DNA from: Emiliania huxleyi CCMP1516
Lineage: Eukaryota > Haptophyta > Isochrysidales > Noelaerhabdaceae
Assembly: GCF_000372725.1 (NCBI RefSeq)
Contig: NW_005199601.1
Coordinates: forward strand, 334,168-398,167
Reading direction: 5' to 3'
Length of the DNA: 64,000 nucleotides
In this document: piece by piece, positions 48,545 through 58,646 of the stretch
Position numbering within the stretch: position 1 is the stretch's first letter
Layout: each line of letters starts with the position of its first letter
Translations under genes and position numbers: made by a program
The notes under the pieces: model-generated
Told to the model about the DNA's origin: nothing
Database searches by the model: none
What the model saw: the letters and a program-made list of their open reading frames with translations, nothing else

Positions 48545-49480
48545 CTACATATCAATTCTATGTGCCTTCATCGTCGCATTCTTGTGAAGGGTGGGAACAG
48601 CAACATGGTTGTTCCCATCAAGCGCCCACAGTGCCCACGCCTCGTGCTGCCGAGCCTGCCACAGCAGCCGCGAGAGTTCTTCAAGCTCGGGGTCTGTGCA
48701 GTGCTTCGTCTCGAGCACAAGCATGGAGAGATGCGGAAGTAGCCGAGGGAGGGGCAGCGCCAGTGCGTGCTGGCAGTCGAAGCCCTCCAAATCAGTAATA
48801 AGAAAGATGGGCCTGTGGTCAGTGGGCGTGTCCGCTGCTAACGATAAGGCATCGGCACATGGCAGCCTCTCTTCGACGATAAACTCGGCGGCTTCTGGGA
48901 AGCTAGCTCCGGAAGCGGCGATGGCGGCGGCGATCTGCCTTTGTGCAAACTGCAAAAAGAGTCGAATGTGCCGTGCGACGTACTCCCGGTCAACGCTGCT
49001 CACTTGCAGCGACTGCTCCCTCAGCCTCACGCCACGCAGCTCCGGACGCGAAGGCAAGTCAATGGTGAAGTCTGTCAGGTTGATGCCCCGCACGCTGAAG
49101 AAGGGCTGTGACGATAGCCCGGCTGGGCATACCACCGCGTTGATGGCTTTGACCTGCCCCGCGTCGATCCTAGTGCGCTGCGTTGCGATGAGCTGATTGT
49201 AAATGCGTGGATCGGCCTCGAGCATAATTCCGGGGTGAGCTTGCATCCTCGAATCAAAGATGCCGTTCGAATTCGCGCCGTTATTCGCGCCGAGCTGGAC
49301 AAAGCTTCTCGAGTGATGCAGGTGCCAGCTGACGCACGCTGCCGAGAGTATCTGAAAGCACTGCTTCCGCGGGTGCACTACGCTGCGATCTCCCATGTTG
49401 GACCCTGGGTGGGAACATGGCGCGGCAGCTGGGCGCTCGGTCACGAAAGGGCACACCCCATGCGGATCGCCATGCTTCAT
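48545..49480 (-). CDS. FkbM-like methyltransferase
   Basis: The frame gives 311 residues from ATG 49480; an internal Met at residue 29 (MGDRSVVHPRKQ) is an alternative start. SFVQLGANNGANSNGIFDSR (about residues 59-78) corresponds to SAM motif I, followed by GIMLEADPRIYNQLIA with the motif II acidic residue and KAINAVVCPAG. IFLITDLEGFDCQHAL (about residues 225-240) matches the D-x-E-G-x-D motif of FkbM enzymes. It resembles, but is not a close copy of, the enzyme at 5228-6379. No signal peptide is visible at this N-terminus. Substrate unknown; a glycan is likely from the family. Confidence 0.75.
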   Translation of the reverse strand: MKHGDPHGVCPFVTERPAAAPCSHPGSNMGDRSVVHPRKQCFQILSAACVSWHLHHSRSFVQLGANNGANSNGIFDSRMQAHPGIMLEADPRIYNQLIATQRTRIDAGQVKAINAVVCPAGLSSQPFFSVRGINLTDFTIDLPSRPELRGVRLREQSLQVSSVDREYVARHIRLFLQFAQRQIAAAIAASGASFPEAAEFIVEERLPCADALSLAADTPTDHRPIFLITDLEGFDCQHALALPLPRLLPHLSMLVLETKHCTDPELEELSRLLWQARQHEAWALWALDGNNHVAVPTLHKNATMKAHRIDM

Positions 49481-50567
49481 CTTGAGGAAAGAGCCTCCAC
49501 CAAGTTTGGCGGTCAGGGAGGGTCTACCTCCTGTATCGGGGTTATGGGGGGTTTACGAGGTGTGAACGTGAACAGAGTAGCCAGATCGCTGTCGATCGTT
49601 ACGGCACGCATGGGGGGCCTCCCGGACGTATGATCCTAGCCCAATAAGCTCCACGGAGCAGATTTGGATTTTTGACAGAATTAAATGCACTGCCCCTACA
49701 CGGTACTAACGATCGTAGTTTTGGGGGCGGCGCCCCTCACGGCACCACACTGACGCAGGACAGCCCGAGATTAGCCTAGCAGTGACTGGGCATCGCCTGC
49801 CGGTCGGCTTGGCACGAGCCAAGCACTTGGGTGGCCGTCAACCGAGTCCGAGCGGCGCCTGAGGTGGGTGCCACGGCGTCCGCACGAAGGCGTGGCGGGG
49901 TGAGGAGCCAGGGGTGGTGAACACCTCCCCGACGGGCGCGCGGCGCGCCGGATGGTCCGCCGAGGCCGCCGCCGCCCCGGCGGCGGCGATGGGGGCGGCG
50001 GCGCCGATCCGGCCGGCGTTTGTCGGCTCCACCTACAGAAGAGCAGTCTCTGTGGGTCGACGATACTAACTCGGTAGTAACGCTGAGCGGTGCTGTGCGA
50101 CGCCGCGTCGTGCGCGAGGCGACCTCCTGAGGCTACCTGAGCTGGCAATGGATGCCACCAGGACGCACGGCTAGCAGGAGCCAGTCGGGCATGCCCTGCT
50201 GTGGAGCAGAGCCTGCTGGCGCACCGGCGATACTAACTCAGCGCGCCGCGAGAGGCGAATCTGGGCGACTTTGGAGGCGCAGTTCTCGAGGTTGCCGTCG
50301 ACGATTGATGTCGGGTAACTTGTCACTGCCGTCCGGGAAGCTCTTCTCTCAGCAGGCCGAGCGCCGTGGCATCGCGCTGCTCGCAGCGCTGTCGCGGCGC
50401 CGAGAACCCCCAAAACTCGCGAGACCTCGATACTAACAAAGACTACGATACTGGAGGTAGCTAGACACCTGGGGAGGCAATGGTCAGCAGCACGTTGGTC
50501 TGCCGGGTCGTCCAGCAGAACGTTGGTCGAGCGCTGCGGCCTCCGGTTTCATCCTACGCGGCGTTCG
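49481..50567. other. intergenic upstream of a methyltransferase, no gene seen
   Basis: TACTAAC occurs four times on the plus strand (49704, 50064, 50231, 50431), three of them as CGATACTAAC, which is more than expected in GC-rich DNA. Palindromic G/C strings lie at 49940-50000. Exons upstream of the 50568 gene could exist here but were not identified. Confidence 0.45.
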
Positions 50568-51725
50568 ATGACGCTACTGCGTCGGCTCTGTGCTTGCGGG
50601 GTGGTCCTCGTTGGCAAGCTATCCTTTTCCGTCATCGCCGCTGCGGATCCTGCTCCTGGTGCTGCTAAGTCGGCACACATCAAGCAGGACATCTATTACC
50701 AGGGGTTCTACTGGAACGACATTCCTTCCGTTCAGCGAGAGATCTCTCGGCGCAGTAGCGGCGACGAAAATGTGGACTGGCTGCCATACCTTATGAAATG
50801 GAAGAACGGCCGACCCTTCGAGCGCATCCTGTCGCTCAGCTGCGGTGACGGGTCCATTGAGCGCTGGCTCTACACGCTGCACGACGGCGGCGGCTTCAAA
50901 GTTGGCGTGGGGCTCGACTTCCTTCCGGAGCTTGTGCAGCGGGCACAGCGTGCGGCGCAGCACATCGGCATGAACGTCACATACAAGCAGCACGATATCA
51001 ACGTTGAGAAGCTTCCGGCAGGTCCATTCGACTTGGTCCTCGTGCACGCAGGCGCTCACCATTGGGGACGTGTCGACTTTGTTATGCGGCAGGTGGCGTC
51101 GGCGCTTACGCCAGACGGCCTGTTCGTCCTCAAGGAGTTTGTGGGGCCCCACCGCAACCAGTATCCTGAGCCAATGTGGCAGGCGGCACTGCGTGCAAAT
51201 GAGTTGCTGCCGAAAAATTACCGCAATCAAATGGCGTACCCACACCTTCCCACAATGCTCCACATGGATCCGTCAGAGGCGCAACACTCCGAGCTCATCA
51301 TGGCTACGATCCGTCGCTACTTCTACCTCGAGCTCAACCGGCCACTGTGTGGGGCGCTTGCCTACCCAGTGTTCACGCACAACAAAAAGCTTCGTGCGTA
51401 CTACAAACAAACCAATGTGAGCAAGAAAGGGCGTCCATTCGAGCAGCAGAAAGTGGAGCGGGCGGTCCAGGCAGTGATGAGCGCCGACGCCGAGTACTGC
51501 AAGCAAGACCCCGAAGGACGCTCGCTGTTCAGCTTCATTATTGCACGCCCATTGAAGGGAGGCGAACCGTCTTACAGATCACAGATCACTAGCAACACTG
51601 TTCAGCTCCCAATGTTAAACAGCTCTATTCGTGTAGCTCTGCAGGTGCGGCGCGAGCCGCGACCCGCGCGAGCTGTGTCACGAGCTGATTATGCCATGCC
51701 GAAAGACACCTCGCAGCGCGCGTGA
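50568..51725 (+). CDS. secreted class I SAM-dependent methyltransferase
   Basis: The ATG at 50568 gives 385 residues with a signal peptide (MTLLRRLCACGVVLVGKLSF, then SVIAAADP). ERILSLSCGDGSIERWL (about residues 84-100) is motif I, VGVGLDFLPELVQRAQ motif II, YKQHDINVEKLPAGPFDLVL the motif III-IV region, and ALTPDGLFVLKEFVG the strand after it, so this is a Methyltransf_11/25-type enzyme. About 200 further residues (from HRNQYPEPMWQAAL) form a second, less familiar half. No intron is needed. The last ~35 residues are basic and less certain. It could act on small molecules or glycans in the secretory pathway. Confidence 0.75.
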   Translation: MTLLRRLCACGVVLVGKLSFSVIAAADPAPGAAKSAHIKQDIYYQGFYWNDIPSVQREISRRSSGDENVDWLPYLMKWKNGRPFERILSLSCGDGSIERWLYTLHDGGGFKVGVGLDFLPELVQRAQRAAQHIGMNVTYKQHDINVEKLPAGPFDLVLVHAGAHHWGRVDFVMRQVASALTPDGLFVLKEFVGPHRNQYPEPMWQAALRANELLPKNYRNQMAYPHLPTMLHMDPSEAQHSELIMATIRRYFYLELNRPLCGALAYPVFTHNKKLRAYYKQTNVSKKGRPFEQQKVERAVQAVMSADAEYCKQDPEGRSLFSFIIARPLKGGEPSYRSQITSNTVQLPMLNSSIRVALQVRREPRPARAVSRADYAMPKDTSQRA

Positions 51726-51994
51726 CGTGACCGAAGCGGCACGCCTCGGCGCCGCGAGAGCAGCCGGTCGACGTCGGCACCAAGCGCGTGGCCGCCGGGC
51801 GCCTCCGAACCGACAGGGGCGCCGCGGCAGTAGAGAGAATCGAAGGCTAGCTAAAAAAAAACGTTCATAACATCGAAGGCTAAGCTCAAAAAAAAAACTC
51901 GGGCCGAGCTGTTGATCGACTCAGCCCTGGGAAGTCTGCCGCTTCGAGCCACAGCGTGCTGGGGCCGGGCTGGCGGCGGCCCGTTTTGACGACG
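51726..51994. other. intergenic, short dispersed repeat
   Basis: 51864-51890 is identical to 20674-20700 (TTCATAACATCGAAGGCTAA, then GCTCAAA) and sits in an A-rich patch. It is followed by the presumed start of UBR4. Confidence 0.5.
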
Positions 51995-54900
51995 ATGAAG
52001 GATGGCGATGACGACGACCTGGCTCTCGCCATCGCGCTGTCCAAATCGCTCATGGTGCGTCCGCTGCCCTGCCGCCGCCGGCGCCAAACATGCGGAGGCC
52101 GACTCACATGACATACGCGGGAGCTGTTTCGGTGCCCTGACGGCTCCCTCCGGCCCTCGCAGGTGGACGCTGCTGACGATGCCGTCCTTGCCTCGGGTCT
52201 GAGCGAGGACGACGACGACGACGACGACGACGAGGAGGAGGAGGAGGAAGAGGAGGAGGAGGAGCAGGAGGTTCCCGTGTGCCGCCTCTCCCAGCCTGCC
52301 CCGCGCGGGCGCACGCTGCGCGCACTCGGGTCCTCCCCGCGCCCAGCCGCGCGTTTGGCAGTGCCCGCCTCCTCCTCGCCTCCCGCTGCGCCATCCCACC
52401 CACCTCCCCAGCCACATCATCCAGAGCCCCCGCGGCTGCAGCGCAGCGTGCCCCGCTGCACACCCTCCGCCCCGCCCGGTCCGCCCACCGCGCACCGAAG
52501 CGCCGCCGCGCAACCCGACGCGGCAGGTCGCGTCGCCCATCGAGTACGGCGACCCCACGCACGGAGCAGGCGGCGACGAGGCCTCCTACCCCCCGCCAGC
52601 CTACTCGGCCTTTGCGGGCCAAGAGGCGCTGCAGGCGGCGCGCGCGCTGCTGCGCAGGCTGGTGGCGGACGCGGCGTCGGCCCTCGGAGGGGCGCAGCAG
52701 CTCGGCGCCGCGCCGCCGCCGCCGCTGCCGCGGCTGCTCGACGGCCTCGGCGAGCTCGCCTCCGCCGCCGATGCCGCCGCCGACTCGCTCCCTCCCGAGG
52801 CGCTCGGCCTTGTCGTGATGCCCCCCACCTCAAAGTACCCGAACCCATCCCCCACCCCCACGGTACCGAACCCACAGGCGCTCGGCCTTGTCGTGACGCT
52901 GGTGCAGGCAGCGGCGGCGGCGCTGCTGCTACCGCCGGCGGGGGCGGGGAGGTCAGGGAGGTCGCCTCCGGGGCAGGCGGAGGCGAGGAGCGAGAAGAAA
53001 GAATTCAGCATTGAATTCTTTTTTCAGGTCGCCTCCGGGCGGAGGCGAGAGCGACTCCGACGAGGGCGGCGACGGCCGCGACGCCTCGCCGCTCGCCGCC
53101 CTCCCTCTCATGGCTGCGCCGCTGCTGGAGATGGCGCGGCTGTGCGTGCGGGCGATCGAGGTGAATTCTTTTTTTCAGGGATGGGGCAGAGAGGGGGGGC
53201 CGAGAGGGGGGGCCGAGAGGGGGGGCCGAGATGGGGCCGAGGCTTGGCTGAGATCTCTGCCCGAGGCATGGCCTTCGCTAGCGCGCGCCCAGGCACGGCC
53301 TCCGCTCGTGCCACACAGTTGTTGTGCCGCTCGGCTGCTTCACAGCCTTGGTGCGGGCGGGCGGGAGGGAGCTCGTGTTCTGAAGCAGCAGGGCAGCAGC
53401 AGCAGCAGCAGCAGGCGTAGAGGAGCGAGCAGCGGCAGCAGCAGCAGTCGGAGGGGGGCGGCCGCCTCTGACCTCCCCTCCCCCCCTCCCCTNNNNNNNN
53501 NNNNNNNNNNNNNNNNNNNNNNNNNNNNNNNNNNNNNNNNNNNNNNNNNNNNNNNNNNNNNNNNNNNNNNNNNNNNNNNNNNNNNNNNNNNNGTTGGCAC
53601 CCCCCCCCCCCCCTTCCCGGAGGAGCCCTCCCCCGGGGGCGGCGATGCAAGGAGAGCTCGCCCTCCGAAACAAAGACCGCCCCCCGCCCCCCCCCCGCGC
53701 GCGCGCCAGGTCGAGCCGTCGCCAGAGGCGGCGGCCGCCGCGCTCGAGGCGACTCGAGGGCAGCTGCGCCGCGAGAGCGCGGCGCCGCCTCCCCTCGACG
53801 CCCTCGCCTCGTCCGCCTCCCTGCAGCAAGCCTTGCGTCGCCTCTACCACTCCGCCGCGCCTCCCGCACCCGACGCCGCCGCCCCCTCCGCGTCGGACGA
53901 ACGGGCGGGCGGCGGCGCGCCGTCGCCGCGCGCGTCCGGCTGGGCGCATGCGCCCGTCCCCGAGGCGGGCGGGGCTGAGGCGATGGCGGCGGCGCTCTCG
54001 CAACTTGCCGTGCCGCCGCTCCCGCCCGCTCCCGCCGCCGCACCGCCCGCCGCCGCACCGCCCCCGCTGTGCAGCGCGCGCGGTGCGGGGGACGGGTCGC
54101 AGCGGCCTCGGCAGCGGCTCGCGGCATCGCACGTGAGAGCGACGGCAGCGCGGCGGACGGGCTGCGGCAGCAGTCCTTCACGCGTCACTCGTTGGCTCAA
54201 TGAATAGGTCCGCGGCCGCGTGGCGGAGGGGCTGCTCGGCGAGCCGACGAGCGGACGCCGCCGCCTCGCCGCCGCTTGCACCCGCCTCCTCGCCCCGCTC
54301 GACCTGCGATCGCTCGTGCTCTCCGGTGGCGGAGCCGACTCGCAAAGCGGCGCCGGCGGAGGAGCAGAGAGGGAAGAGGCTTGCTCCGCGTCGCTCGGCC
54401 TGGCGTCGGCGGTGCTGAAGCTGCTCCTGCTGCTCCCGCGCGCCGCGCCGCCCCCCCCTCACGCCGCCGGCGGTGCGGGCGCCGCTCCGCCCGGTGGAAA
54501 CGCGTGCGGGCTCTAGGAACCTTCTAGGAACCTTCTAGGCGCCGCACCGCCGGGTGGTGGAAGCGCGTGCGAGCTCCTCCGGCTGCTGTCGGCGCTGTTG
54601 TGCACGTTTTGCCTCTCGGCCAACTTGCCGACGGGCTCGGCCGGCTCGCACACGCTCGGCAGCGCCGTCGGCCGCCGCCTGAGCGCCGTGCTTTGCCGCG
54701 GGCTGCTGCCGGCGGCGCTGCGGCTGATTCGGCGCGAGGCGGCGGCGATCAAGGCGGGGCGCCGTAGACGCGGCCTCGGACGCGTGTATTCCGGCGGGCA
54801 CTCGAGGGGAGACGTATTGAAGTGCCGATTCGGCGGCCCTTCGCTGTATCCGGAGCGCGTGTGCGAGTGCACTGCACGGTGCCGCCCTCACACCCTGCCT

Positions 54901-57900
54901 GGCGGTGTGTCTTCACACCACAGGAAGACCACCTCGCCTCGAACGCGCGACGCCATTGGTAGCTAGATCTACTCATTGATGACTCATCTCACAGGTCGGC
55001 CACCTCGCCTCGAACGCGCGCCTCTGCGCCGCCGCCGCCCTCTCGTGGTCCCTCTCGGCCTCGGTGCCGCTCCCCGCCCTCTTTGAGCCCGCGGGGAGGA
55101 ACTTTCTAGGAACCTTCTAGGAACCTTCTAGGTGCCGCTCCCCGCCCTCTTTGAGCCCGCGGGCCCGCTCGGCGTTGGCTGGCAGCACGCACCCTCCTCC
55201 TCGGCCGCACAGCCGACCGCTGGCGCGGGGGACTCCCCCACCGCCTCAAGGTACCCGAACCCATCCCCCACCCCCACGGTACCGAACCCATAGGCGCGTG
55301 GGCGGCCCTCCGCGCCTGCCAGCCGCAGCCCGCCGATCCGCGGGCCGTCGCGCTGCTGCTTCGCTGCACCTCGCGCTTGCTCGTCGACGTCGACAGCGAG
55401 CACGACCAGGCGGCGGCGGCGCGGCTCGAGTCGGTGCCGGTCCGCCTCGCCGGAGGCTTCAACCTCGCCGCCGAGGCGCCGTGCTCGGTGCGCCGGCGGC
55501 TGGAGCAGCTCTTCGCGCTGCCGGGCCTGACTCTGCTCGACACTACCTTGGGCCTGCTCCTCGCTTGCTCGCTCGCGGCGCCGGCCGCCGAGCCGCAGCC
55601 GCCCTCCCCCGCCGCGACGGCGCCGGCGCGCGCCGAGCTCGACGCGGCCTCCCTCCTCGCGCGCGAGCTCCTCGCCCCCGACGAGGACGAGCCGCCGCAG
55701 CCGGCCGGCTCGGTCGGCGCGCAGCTGTCGCTGCAGCTGTCCCTGCTCTCGTTTCTGGGCGGGCCCGTGCTCGGGCGCGAGGCGCCCGCCGCCCTCGCGC
55801 CGCTCGTCCGCCGCTCGCTCGGCACCCGCCACGTGCGCGCGCTTGTCCTCCTCCTGCAGCACGGCGCGGAGGCTGCCGCCGGCGCGGGCGGCGCCGGCGC
55901 GGGCGGGCCGGCGCAACAGGCGCAGGTGCAGCAGGTGCAGGTGCAGCAGGTGCAGGCGGCGCTCCGCTCCCTCGGCGAGCGGCTGGCGCCCGCCCTCTCC
56001 GAGGGCATGCAGGCGGCCGCCCTGCGCGCCGGCCTCGTCGGCAGCCCGCTCCCCGAGATGGCGGGCCGTGCCCCGCCTCCCGCCGGCGCGCCGGACGCGG
56101 CCCCGGTCGCACCGCTGCGGCTCCACCCGCAAGCCCTCTCCTTTTACGCGCGCGTCGCCACCATCCGCCTCAGCTCGCAGCTCTCGGCCTCGCGCGGCGC
56201 GCAAGGAGCGGCCGCGCCGGCCGACCCGGTCGTGATCGACGTGCTCCACGCCGCCGTCGCCGCGCTCGCCGCCGCCGCCACCGCCGCCACCGCCGCCGCC
56301 GAGCCGCCGGCGACGCCGCCGCTGCCGCCGCCGCTCCCGCTGCCGCACGCGCAGCTGCTGCTGCTACTGTGGCACTCGCTGCCGCCGCTCGAGCGCGGCG
56401 GGGTCGGCTGCCGCGTCAGCGCCGCGCTCGCCGCCGCGGCTCACTTGCCGCAGTCGCGCCGCCCCGCCGGCTGGCGCGGCGCCACGCTGCGGCTCGCTCA
56501 GCTCCTCGACTACATGGTTGCCCACCCGGACGAGCCTCCGCACCACCTGGCCTCGCAGCTCGCCTCGACGCTCGCCGAGCTGCCGCACTCCGCCAGCCAC
56601 TCGAACCACCACCCGCCGCCGCCGCCCGCCGCCGCCGCCGCCGCGCTCGGCTTCCACCTTGGCTCCTTCGCCGCGGTCAGTGGGGCGGCCGCGGCCGCGT
56701 CGTCGCAGGTGGTCCTCGGCAGCGGGTCGCCGGCGCACCGCTACGAGCTGCGCGCGCCCCTCCCCTCCGAGCCGGCCGCGAGGGCGGCCGCCGAGGCCGC
56801 CGCCGCCGCCGCCGTCGCGCGCCGCGTGCGAAGCCGGCCGCTCGCCGCGGGGTCGGCATTTGCTCTCGACAGTGCGGTGGTGGATTGCGTCGTGGCGCTC
56901 CTCGCCGCCGCGATGTCTGGCGGCGCCGCCGCTCGTGACCGCTGCGGCGCCTCCGATGCGCAGCTCTTCCTCGTCGCGTGGCGGCTCTTGGGCGCCGCGC
57001 CCGCGGCGCACCGCATTCCGGCGCCGCCGCCGTTCGCCGGCGCCGCCGCCGGCGCCGAGGCGGTTGGCCACGCGCTAGACGCTGCACGCATTTCCGTGGC
57101 TTCGCTCGAGACGTCGGCCACCTCCGCCGCCTCATCCGCGGCGTCTTCGGCGCTGGCCGCCTCTGTGGGCTGGATGCGAGCGGCCGCGACGGGGCTGGGA
57201 GACCCAGACGCTGCCGAGACGCGGCCAGCCACGCCGACGGGGGCGGAGGCGGGGGCGGGTGCAGAGGTGGCGCGCGGCACTGCTTCGTTCGGAGGCCCCG
57301 GTGGGGCGGCGGCGGTGATGAGCGCGCACGCGCTCGCAGCAGAGGTGGCCATTGCCACCCTGGCCGCGCGCGCCCCCCCCGACGCCGTTGCGGCGGTGGC
57401 CGCCGAGCTGCTGCCGGCCCTGGCGACTGCCGTCGCAGCAACCGCCGCTGCCGCCGCCGCTCACGCCCGCCGCCTCGCCGCGCCACACCACCGCTTCGAG
57501 CAGAGTTCGCTCGTCGAGGCGGTCGTGCGGACAGGCGCCATCGACCCGGCGGTGCCGCCGGGCGGGCAGCTCGCTCCGCCGGCCGTCTTGGTGTCGATCG
57601 CGGGCGGCGGAGGCGCCGCGCGCGCGCTGCTGGCGCCGGGCGCTCGCTCTGCGGCGCTGACTCGGTACGAGGCCGCCGCCGCAGCCGACGACAGCGGCCG
57701 GGACGAGGCGGCACTGCTGCGGAGCCTGCTGGCGCACTTGCTCGCCGTGGACGCGGCAGCTGTCGGCGGCGGCTTCGACGGCGACGGCGCGTCGGCTTCT
57801 GGGGCCGCCTGGATGGATGTCGGCCGCGGGGCGGGCGGCAGAGGCGCCAGCGAGAGTTGGCGTCTCTCTGCGGCGGCCTCTGCGATGGCCAGTGAGGTCT

Positions 57901-58615
57901 TGCGCGCACGCACTCAGCTCGCCATGGACGCGGTGTTGCGCGCGTGCGCCGCCGCCGCCGCTTGTGCGTCCGGAGGCGGCGAGGGGCTCGTGCTGCAGTG
58001 CGGTGCTCTCGGCCGGCAGCTGCTCGGCCTCTGCCTCGACGGATGGCAGGCGCACTGCGCCCCGCGGCTCACTGCGGCCGCGACTGCGCTCCTGCCCGCG
58101 GCGGCTGCGCGCGCCGCGTGGGCGGATGTCATTCGCACGGGCCGGCTCCACGCCGCGGTCTCCACTGCCCTCGACGCAGCGATGCCTCCCGCCGCGTCTG
58201 CTTCGCACTCTGCCGCGGTCCTCGGGCTTGCCCTGGACAAGCTCGAGGGACTGCTCGCGTCGAACGACACGGCGGCGCACGCGTTGCTCTGCTACGTCGG
58301 CGTCGCTGAGCCCGACCCGCCCGCCGCCCCGCCGCAAGACGGCGGCGCGGCCGGCCGGTTGCCTGAGCTCGCCGAGCTGCTCTGCGCCGCCCCGGCAGGC
58401 GGCCATCTCGACGAGCGGGCGCTCAGCGCAACGCTCGCCCTGCTGCGGCACGATGAGCGGCTTGGACGAGACCGTGCCGCCGGCTGGCCGCTGGCGCCGC
58501 GCACGGAGCCGCTTGTGCTGCGGCTGACGCTATCCCTAGTTTCCTTGCGCGAGGGTGAGCTAGAGACGTGGCTCTCCTCCCGTTTGGATGCCGCCGCCGC
58601 CGCCGCCGCGGCCGC

Positions 58616-58646
<31 letters not shown>

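Noticed and set aside
51851..52558. 235-codon minus-strand frame
   Set aside because: Antisense of UBR4 exons 1-2 and low-complexity intron sequence.
53161..53178. GTGAATTCTTTTTTTCAG as an 18-base intron
   Set aside because: Too short to be spliced; it is better seen as the start of the longer intron 5.
55151..56938. 595-codon plus-strand frame overlapping UBR4
   Set aside because: Arg/Ala-rich shadow of the UBR4 coding frame, which has the conserved domains.
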